DNA of 15,812 nucleotides from Planctomycetota bacterium (GTDB taxonomy: Bacteria; Planctomycetota; PLA2). The notes under the pieces were generated by a model that searched no databases, was not told the DNA's origin, and saw only the letters and a program-made list of their open reading frames with translations. This document shows positions 10,108 to 15,812 of the stretch, in pieces. The stretch lies in assembly GCA_023150495.1 (NCBI GenBank), contig JAKLKT010000012.1, forward strand, positions 1-15,812, in the 5' to 3' direction. A program made the position numbers and the translations under genes. Numbering within the stretch: the first letter of the stretch is position 1; the number at the start of each line of letters is the position of its first letter.

Positions 10108-13062
10108 TCACTTGGGCGCGAGCGTCTTCAACTGCGCCTCGAGCGCCGCCACGGCGGCCACGCGCTGGGGCCCGTCCATCTTCGGGTTCTCGTACGAGAG
10201 CTTCCGGGCGTAGCCGAGCCCGAGCCCCGCCTGCTCCTTCTCCTTCGCGCCGGTGCCCGACTGCGCGATCGCGAGATAGGTCCTGAGCTTCAGCTCCGCG
10301 CCGTCCCACCAGATCGGGATGAACTCGTCGAGATGCGCCTTCCCCGGCTGCGGCGAGGGGATCGTGAACTCGTGGAGCAGCGTGATGAGCCGGATCGCGA
10401 GGTAGCGGCCGTCGATCCCCGCGGGCGACGACTTGGCGTAGATCTGCGCGGCGACGTAGATCGCCCGCGGCATCTTCTTCACGCGGTCGAAGGTCTCACG
10501 GGTCGGATAGCCCGCCGGGTTCGCGAGGGCGTGGAGGACCTTCAGCTGCTCCTTCTTCTCGGGGTCCTTCGGGTCCGGCGGGATGAGGACGTCGGTGAAG
10601 AGGTCGCGGACCTTCGCGAGCATGACGACCTTGTCCTGGGCGGACACGTCCGTCGCGGTCTGCGACTGCTGGTACTTCGCCTCCGCGGCGGAGAGCGTGA
10701 GCTGCTGCCTCCGGTCGTCCGGCGCGAGCCCGGCCGCCGCCTCGAAGGCCTCCGCGGCATCCCCCCACCGCTGGGCATCGAACAGCACCTGCCCGAGGCG
10801 GTAGCGGAGGTCCCAGCCGACGTCCTTCTGGGTCTCGAGCCACCCCTCGAGGATCGCCGCCGCGCGGCCCGCCATCGAGACGCGCTCCGGCCCGGCCTCG
10901 AGCTTCTGGTAGGCCTCGAAGAGGGCCTTGAACACGCCGTAGCTTGCGTAGCGCGTCGGGGGGCCCGGGGGCGCGCGCTTGAGCATCGCCGCGAGCGCCG
11001 CCTCGGCCTCGGGCAGCTGCTTCAGCGCGAGGTGGGCATCGATCTTCACCACGAACTCGGCGCCACGCTGGATCAGCGGGTCGCCGTAGCGCGACAGGTA
11101 GGCGTCGATCGCGGCGAGCGCCTCCGGCCAGCGCCCGAGCGAGGCGAGCGAGAGGGCCCCGAAGAGGTCGCCGGTCTGCCGCGACGAGGCGACCTGGGGA
11201 TCGTCCGCGGCGCCCTTGGCCGCGAGCGCGACGAGGTTCTGGGCGGCGGCGAGCGTCTTCTCGTGCCACGCCTTCGACTTCGCCGGGTCCTTCTCGTCGA
11301 TCGCGAGCTGCCGGTAGCAGCCGGGGACCATGCGCTGCGCCTGCCAGTAGTTGCGCGAGGAGGTGGGGATGTCCGCGAGCTTCCCGGCCGCCTCGTCGTA
11401 CTGTCCCTTGGCGAGCATCTCGCGGGCCGCCGCGAACGCCTGGTCGCTGTTCTCCGGATGCCCGGGGAACTCCTTCACGAAGAGGTCGCGAACCCTCTTG
11501 TACTCGGTGTCGTCCTGCGGCCGCTTCGTGGCGTCCGCGATCTCCTTCCAGGCGAGGCGCGCGAGGTTGCACGCGTCGGCCGCCGTGCCGCCGAAGTCCG
11601 AGAGCTCGTTCCTGTCGGCGTCCTTGACGTAGTCGGCGACCACGCGGCCCGCCACCTCGGCCGCCGCGAAGTTCCGCCGGTCCTTCCGGTACTCGCGCGC
11701 GATGCGGACGAGGCCGGGGTAGCCCACCTTCAGGCGGTCCTCGTCCGTCGTGGCGGACGCGACCGCCTTCTCGTAGAAGGCGATCGCGTTGGCCGTGCGC
11801 CCCTGCGCCGAGAGCGCCTCGCCCATCTCGAAGAGGAGCGACGCGTCGAGGACGCCGGCGTCCGCCACGCGCCCGACCAGCGGCGTGAGGAGGTCCGTCG
11901 CGTCCCTCCCGATCTGCCTCTGGCCGGTCGTGCGCGCCGACGCGAGCACCTCGCCCGCGACCGCCACCGCGTCCTTGAGCCGGTTCTGCGCCGCGTACGC
12001 GTCCGCCACCTGGAGCAGCGCCTTCAGCGCCCACGGGTTCTTGGAGTCGATCTTGAGCTTCTCGCGCAGCTGGGCCGCGACGGTGAACGTGCTGTCGAAC
12101 CAGGCGGGCTGGGGCTTGCCGAGGGCGCCCTCCCCTCGCGCGAGCGCGTTGCACGCGCGCGCGTACCAGTAGAAGGCCTGCCCGATCACGTCGGAGGTGT
12201 CCTTCACGGTGGGATCCTCCGGCACGCGCGTGAAGAGCTCCTTGAAGTAGTTCGCCGCCGTCTCCATGTCGTCGCGCTGGCCGAGCCGAACGCCGCGCTC
12301 GAAGTTGATGACGCCCAGGTCGCGCATGGCGAAGGCGCCGTGGAGCTCCTCGAAGTGCTCCCCGAGGAAGGCGTCGAGCTTCTCGATCGCCGCCTCCGAG
12401 TTGAAGTTGAACTTGGGGCCCTTCGGGTGGAGCAGCGCGAGGCGCAGCGCCGCGTTCGCGGCCTGGTACTGCGCCTGCGTCAGCTGCTGGTAGCTCGGGT
12501 CCGTGAGATCGGGGTCCTTCCCCTGGAGCGCGGTCGACATGCGCTTCACGACCTCGTCGTAGTGCCCGATCGCCGCCTGGAAGAGCTTGTCCGCCTCGGC
12601 CGAGTTGTCGGTCACGAGCTGCTCTCGCTGCGCGGCCATCGACTCGGGGTAGTCCTTGCCGGTGAGGAACTCGGCGTACTCCTGGAGGAGCGCCGCGAGG
12701 AGGAACCGCGCGTCGATGTTGTCGGGGCGGTTCGCGACGAAGTCCTCGATCTTCGGCTTCGCGTCGGCGTACGCGGCGAGCACCTCCTCGCGCGTCACCC
12801 GCGGCGGGATGCCCTCCTCGAGATCCCGGAGGTACCGGGTCCGCTTGGCCGTGGCCTGGCCGCGCTGGAGCGCCGCCTTCCCGTAGCGCCCCGCGCGCGC
12901 GGCATTGGGGTCGGAGCTCTTCTCGAGCTTGTCGAGGATCTCGAACGCCATTTCCTCGAGGCCTCGCCCCGCGAGGCGGGTCGCGAACTCGAGATCCTCC
13001 GTGGTGTCGGCCCGGGCGATCTGGGCGAGGAGAAGGAAGACGGCAATCCGGCGCAATGTCAT
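10108..13062 (-). CDS. Large secreted TPR-repeat protein, 984 aa
   Basis: The ATG at 13062-13060 was chosen because it follows GGAG by 8 nt and opens a signal peptide (MTLRR, hydrophobic core, ARA before Asp19). An upstream in-frame start at 13140 would add 26 Arg-rich residues not suited to export. The mature protein is a long string of helical pairs. Clear TPR units are LFEMGEALSAQGRTANAIAFYEKAV (two overlapping helices near residues 407-432) and YRLGQVLFDAQRWGDAAEAFEAA (near 748-770). Degenerate units lie near 113-135 and 296-330. No enzymatic motif or transmembrane segment is visible apart from the signal. TPR solenoids of this size usually hold protein complexes together, here in the periplasm. 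It is the first gene of the operon ending in exbB-exbD-exbD and sits behind two promoter-like elements. Partners are unknown. Confidence 0.85.
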   Translation of the reverse strand: MTLRRIAVFLLLAQIARADTTEDLEFATRLAGRGLEEMAFEILDKLEKSSDPNAARAGRYGKAALQRGQATAKRTRYLRDLEEGIPPRVTREEVLAAYADAKPKIEDFVANRPDNIDARFLLAALLQEYAEFLTGKDYPESMAAQREQLVTDNSAEADKLFQAAIGHYDEVVKRMSTALQGKDPDLTDPSYQQLTQAQYQAANAALRLALLHPKGPKFNFNSEAAIEKLDAFLGEHFEELHGAFAMRDLGVINFERGVRLGQRDDMETAANYFKELFTRVPEDPTVKDTSDVIGQAFYWYARACNALARGEGALGKPQPAWFDSTFTVAAQLREKLKIDSKNPWALKALLQVADAYAAQNRLKDAVAVAGEVLASARTTGQRQIGRDATDLLTPLVGRVADAGVLDASLLFEMGEALSAQGRTANAIAFYEKAVASATTDEDRLKVGYPGLVRIAREYRKDRRNFAAAEVAGRVVADYVKDADRNELSDFGGTAADACNLARLAWKEIADATKRPQDDTEYKRVRDLFVKEFPGHPENSDQAFAAAREMLAKGQYDEAAGKLADIPTSSRNYWQAQRMVPGCYRQLAIDEKDPAKSKAWHEKTLAAAQNLVALAAKGAADDPQVASSRQTGDLFGALSLASLGRWPEALAAIDAYLSRYGDPLIQRGAEFVVKIDAHLALKQLPEAEAALAAMLKRAPPGPPTRYASYGVFKALFEAYQKLEAGPERVSMAGRAAAILEGWLETQKDVGWDLRYRLGQVLFDAQRWGDAAEAFEAAAGLAPDDRRQQLTLSAAEAKYQQSQTATDVSAQDKVVMLAKVRDLFTDVLIPPDPKDPEKKEQLKVLHALANPAGYPTRETFDRVKKMPRAIYVAAQIYAKSSPAGIDGRYLAIRLITLLHEFTIPSPQPGKAHLDEFIPIWWDGAELKLRTYLAIAQSGTGAKEKEQAGLGLGYARKLSYENPKMDGPQRVAAVAALEAQLKTLAPK

Positions 13063-13158
13063 GAGTTCACTCCGGCAGCCCGGTCGCCCTCGGAATCGTG
13101 CCCGGCCGGTACTGCTCTCGCGCATCCCGACCGCGCCCACGCGGACCGGCGGGGTGAG

Positions 13159-13186
13159 AGTTTACGCGGGTGGAAGACGGAGTCAA
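13159..13186 (-). promoter_or_regulatory. Proximal sigma70-like promoter (P2) of the TPR-exbB-exbD operon
   Basis: On the minus strand TTGACT (13186-13181) is followed after 16 nt by TAAACT (13164-13159). Both boxes resemble the sigma70 consensus and are AT-rich islands in very GC-rich DNA. Transcription would begin near 13152, giving a leader of about 90 nt before the ATG at 13062. This is the better placed of the two promoter candidates for the operon. Confidence 0.55.
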
Positions 13187-13221
13187 TGCGAACGGGCAAG
13201 CGACATCCGGGCGGAGCGGGC

Positions 13222-13240
13222 ACGATCGGCAGGACGATCG
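13222..13240. repeat. Direct repeat ACGATCG between the two promoters
   Basis: ACGATCG occurs at 13222-13228 and again at 13234-13240 with a 5-nt gap, a 12-bp period. Each copy contains the palindrome CGATCG. The pair lies between the distal promoter (13262-13289) and the proximal one (13159-13186), about 36 bp upstream of the proximal -35 box. That is a suitable place for an activator or repressor. CGATCG is not rare in GC-rich genomes, so chance is possible. Confidence 0.3.
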
Positions 13241-13261
13241 CGCGGCAGGGGGAACACCCAG

Positions 13262-13289
13262 ATCCTACCGCGCCCGGGGGACGCGTCAA
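13262..13289 (-). promoter_or_regulatory. Distal sigma70-like promoter (P1) of the TPR-exbB-exbD operon
   Basis: On the minus strand TTGACG (13289-13284) is followed after 16 nt by TAGGAT (13267-13262). The -35 box matches five of six consensus positions and the -10 box four of six. It begins 7 nt past the hairpin that terminates secretin B. Transcription from here would give a leader of nearly 200 nt. With the proximal element it would form a tandem promoter pair. Confidence 0.48.
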
Positions 13290-13296
13290 CGGCGAA

Positions 13297-13320
13297 GGGG
13301 CGGCCCTTCCGGACCGCCCC
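13297..13320 (-). terminator. Intrinsic terminator-like hairpin after secretin B
   Basis: GGGGCGGCCC at 13297-13306 pairs with GGACCGCCCC at 13311-13320. In the minus-strand RNA this is a 10-bp stem with one G-U pair and a GGAA tetraloop. TTCGCCGTT follows, a weak T tract. It starts 22 nt past the secretin B stop codon. The stem and position support termination; the poor T tract lowers confidence. It separates secretin B from the TPR-exbB-exbD operon. Confidence 0.68.
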
Positions 13321-13342
13321 CCCGCATGGTGTCGCGAAACCG

Positions 13343-15812
13343 TTACTGGATCCCGAGCCCGCCCGCGTGCTCCTCCGGGATCACCACGAGGGCCTTGATG
13401 AGGATCAGCAGGTTCGACCGCTGGATCAGCTTGGCCTTGCGGGTGAAGAAGAAGCTCACGACCGGGATCTTCGAGAGGATCGGGACGCCCGACTCGGCCT
13501 GGACGTCCTTGAAGAACTTGATGCCGCCGAGCAGCAGGGTGCCGCCGTCCGGCATGGTGACGGTGGTGCGGACGCGCGAGATCGCGATCTCCGGCACCTG
13601 GATGACGACCGGCGGACCGGTCGCGAGGGACGTGAGGAACGTCGGGATCGGGCGCACGAGGTCGGCGACCGTCGGGCGCAGCTCCATCGTGATGAAGCGC
13701 CGGTCCGCGGAGACGATCGGCTTCACGTCGAGGATGATGCCGTCGCGGATCGTCTGGACGATCGGGTCGCCGATCGCCGCGGCCTGCGCGATCTCCACGT
13801 CGAAGTCCTGGACGTAGGAGTTCTGCGTCATGATCGACACGTTCGCGCGCTGCGTGTCGTACACCGTGAGCCGCGGCGCGGCGATCTCCTCGATGCGCTG
13901 GTTCTTCTCGACCGCGCGGAGGATGACCTCGATCTGGGTGTCGTCGAGGAAGACGTGCTGGAGCGAAAGGCCGCCCGAGTTGTCGCCCCGGGTGCCCGTC
14001 AGCGCCGCGGACTGCGTCGCGCGGCCGCGCTCGTCGAACTGGAGGGCGAAGTCGAGCAGGTTCTCGACGCGGCCCTTGTACTCCCCGTCCTGCCCGTCCC
14101 CGTAGAAGATGCCGGGGCTGTTCCGGGTGCCGATCGAGGAGGGCTCGGGGATCACGCCCGGCGGCGAGTTCTGCGGGTTCGCCGGCGAGCCGAAGAAGCT
14201 GTCGTCGAACGGCGTCGCGGCGCCGAGGCCGGGGGCGCCCACGCCGCCCGTGTCGTCGCCGAGGCCGCGGATGTCCACGCCGACGTCGCGGAGGAAGCGG
14301 TCCTCGGCGCGCAGGAAGCGGACCTCCATGTTCACGAGGACGCCGGTGTTCTTGCGGAGGTCGGAGAGGAACTGGCCGATCTTGCCGTGCACCTCCGGGA
14401 TCTGCCGGACGACGAGCACGCCGTTCTTCGGGTCGATCGCCGTGCCCTCGATCTCCCAGGCCGTCGGATCGATCGTCTGCTTGATCACCTCGATCAGGGA
14501 GTCGATCTCGAAGGGCGACGTGGGTTCCGGGGCCTCCTCCGCCTCGGGCGGCTGGTACTTCGACGGCACCAGGTTGATCTCCTGGCCCGGGAAGTCCTGG
14601 ATCTTCGCGACGAGATCCTTGACGTCGTAGAACTGGAGGACGGGCTTCTCGATCGCCTCGTCCTTCGCGAGGATCATCACCACGCCCATCCTCACCTTCC
14701 ACGCCATCTCGTTCGGCTCGGTGATGAGGTCGAGGACCTGGGCGACGCTCACGTTGTCGACCTTGAGGACGACCTCCGCGTCGGCCTTCTCCTCCTTGAT
14801 CTTCTGGGAGAGGACGAAGTTGAGGCCGGTCACGCTGCGCAGGTAGGAGATCGCGCTGCTGAGCGTGACGTCACCGGCCTTCCAGTCGATCGCGAAGACG
14901 CGGGTGCCGCCGAGCGTGTTGAGGATCTGGTCCTTGCGCGGATCGGGCGCCGCGATCGCGCGCGTGCCGCCCTTCGGCTGCCGGCGCGAGATCTCGTCCC
15001 AGTTCGACGGGAAGTTGAGGATCTCCGGGTGCGGCACGGAGGCGAACTCGAGCTCCTCCATCGCGCTGCGCCACTGGTCGCGGAACTGCTCGCGGATCTC
15101 GGTCCGTTCCGCGACGTACTTCGTCTCCTTCGCGATCTGGACGAGCTTCATCGCCGACTCGTTGCGCGGGTCGATCGCGAGCACCTTCTCCGCGTTCGCG
15201 ATCGCGAGCTCGTACTCGCCGCGGTCGTACGCGTCCTGCGCCTGCTCGAGGAAGACCGTCATCCTGCGGCGCTCCTCGGCCTGGTCGCGGGCGCGAGCCT
15301 GGTCCTGCTCCTTCTGGATCTCCTCGATCGCCTTCGCCTTCCTGCGCGACGCGTCGAGGTCGCGCTGCTGCTTCGCGCGCTCGAGGTAGGCGCGGGCCTG
15401 CTCGGTCGTGACGGGGAGGTCGGCCTGGTAGCGGTACCAGGCGAGGATGTTCACCATCTCCTCGTACTTGCGGATCGCGGTGTCGTAGTCGCCGCCCTGC
15501 TCCGCGATCTTCGCCTCGTGGAGGCGGCGGTTCAGCTCGACGACCGTCTGCTGCTGGCGCGCCTCGACCGCGTTGGCCTCGCTCTCGACGACCTCCTCGA
15601 CGGTCGGGACGCGCTCGCCGAGCTCCTGCGACAGGCGCTGGAAGCTCTTGCGTGCCTCCTCGTCCTTCGGGTCGACGAGGAGGATCCGGCGGTACTGCTC
15701 GCGCGCGTTGACCAGGTCGCCCTCGGCGTAGAGCCGGTCCGCCAGCGTCCGGAGCTGGCGCTTGAGCGCCTCGGCGCGCTCCTTCGAGAGCTGGGCGCTC
15801 TCGAACGCGTCC
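13343..15812 (-). CDS. Secretin B: TPR/coiled-coil secretin, N-terminus outside the window
   Basis: The last 822 codons of a secretin. The first ATG in the frame is at 15457, but I translated 15811-15458 and found 118 open codons with no stop and clear TPR character (EGDLVNAREQYRRILLVDPKD). The gene therefore continues past the window edge. In order there are TPR-like helices, a long charged coiled coil with many Arg, Gln and Glu residues, and another TPR unit (RGEYELAIANAEKVLAIDPRN). A conserved FPSNWDEIS segment follows, then a secretin N-type domain (GDVTLSSAISYLRSVTGLNF) and a second small domain. Last comes the secretin pore domain, with LTVYDTQRANVSI, LLLGGI and VPILSKIPVVSFFF. It is a paralogue of secretin A over this whole length, including linker motifs. 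The likely role is an outer-membrane multimeric channel. Any lipobox or signal peptide is outside the window. A terminator hairpin follows the stop. Confidence 0.88.
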   Translation of the reverse strand, partial: DAFESAQLSKERAEALKRQLRTLADRLYAEGDLVNAREQYRRILLVDPKDEEARKSFQRLSQELGERVPTVEEVVESEANAVEARQQQTVVELNRRLHEAKIAEQGGDYDTAIRKYEEMVNILAWYRYQADLPVTTEQARAYLERAKQQRDLDASRRKAKAIEEIQKEQDQARARDQAEERRRMTVFLEQAQDAYDRGEYELAIANAEKVLAIDPRNESAMKLVQIAKETKYVAERTEIREQFRDQWRSAMEELEFASVPHPEILNFPSNWDEISRRQPKGGTRAIAAPDPRKDQILNTLGGTRVFAIDWKAGDVTLSSAISYLRSVTGLNFVLSQKIKEEKADAEVVLKVDNVSVAQVLDLITEPNEMAWKVRMGVVMILAKDEAIEKPVLQFYDVKDLVAKIQDFPGQEINLVPSKYQPPEAEEAPEPTSPFEIDSLIEVIKQTIDPTAWEIEGTAIDPKNGVLVVRQIPEVHGKIGQFLSDLRKNTGVLVNMEVRFLRAEDRFLRDVGVDIRGLGDDTGGVGAPGLGAATPFDDSFFGSPANPQNSPPGVIPEPSSIGTRNSPGIFYGDGQDGEYKGRVENLLDFALQFDERGRATQSAALTGTRGDNSGGLSLQHVFLDDTQIEVILRAVEKNQRIEEIAAPRLTVYDTQRANVSIMTQNSYVQDFDVEIAQAAAIGDPIVQTIRDGIILDVKPIVSADRRFITMELRPTVADLVRPIPTFLTSLATGPPVVIQVPEIAISRVRTTVTMPDGGTLLLGGIKFFKDVQAESGVPILSKIPVVSFFFTRKAKLIQRSNLLILIKALVVIPEEHAGGLGIQ

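Noticed and set aside
10333..13398. A 1021-aa open frame on the plus strand opposite the large TPR gene
   Set aside because: It has the same low-complexity Arg/Leu/Glu/Val composition and no export signal, ribosome-binding site or domain. The opposite strand has a signal peptide, a Shine-Dalgarno sequence and TPR units.
13343..15812. A complete type II secretion or type IV pilus locus around the secretins
   Set aside because: No ATPase, inner-membrane platform protein, pseudopilin or pilin gene is present in the window. The secretins stand without these partners here.
1..15812. Mobile elements, CRISPR arrays, tRNA or rRNA genes
   Set aside because: No transposase or integrase motif, regularly spaced repeats, tRNA cloverleaf or rRNA core sequence was seen. 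Composition and strand use are uniform, with no sign of a recent insertion.

Overview
This is a 15.8 kb, very GC-rich bacterial window in which every gene I can support lies on the minus strand. It therefore reads from the high-coordinate end to the low end. The long plus-strand open frames are antisense shadows caused by the GC-rich third codon positions. The gene set suggests a Gram-negative-type (diderm) environmental bacterium. It holds two secretin-family outer-membrane proteins with long TPR/coiled-coil N-termini, an ExbB with two ExbD proteins, secreted TPR proteins and a membrane-anchored sulfatase-fold enzyme. The style of these proteins and the GC content make me lean towards Planctomycetota or a neighbouring uncultured lineage. 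That is an inference from protein style, with no marker gene to back it. I found no rRNA, tRNA, transposase, CRISPR array or phage gene.

Layout in direction of transcription. (1) 15812-13343: a secretin-like gene (secretin B) whose 5' end lies outside the window, closed by a hairpin terminator at 13297-13320. (2) 13342-13063: an intergenic region with two tandem sigma70-like promoters. (3) 13062-6775: a probable operon of a 984-aa secreted TPR protein, a 438-aa secreted TPR-like protein, ExbB/TolQ, ExbD-1 and ExbD-2, with a possible internal promoter just upstream of exbB. (4) 6771-5113: a membrane-anchored sulfatase-fold protein whose first codons overlap a strong intrinsic terminator. (5) 5112-4911: a leader region with a promoter-like element, a palindrome and two tandem hairpins. 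(6) 4910-2292: a second, lipoprotein-type secretin (secretin A), paralogous to B along its length, followed by a terminator. (7) 2234-1: a tightly packed set of HAD phosphatase, GT2 glycosyltransferase, class I methyltransferase and the first 46 codons of an AsnB-type amidotransferase. This last set looks like the start of a surface-glycan or glycolipid locus.

How they may work together. ExbB and ExbD form proton-driven inner-membrane motors. TPR proteins act as periplasmic scaffolds, and secretins form large outer-membrane pores. An ExbB-ExbD-ExbD motor with two periplasmic TPR proteins, set between two paralogous TPR-secretins and without any visible TonB, Pal, GspE/F/G or pilin gene, could be an energised envelope-spanning machine that matches neither Tol-Pal, TonB nor type II secretion. 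This is the most interesting hypothesis in the window, and it rests on gene neighbourhood alone. Between the genes, the most concrete oddity is a textbook terminator lying inside the start of the sulfatase-like gene.
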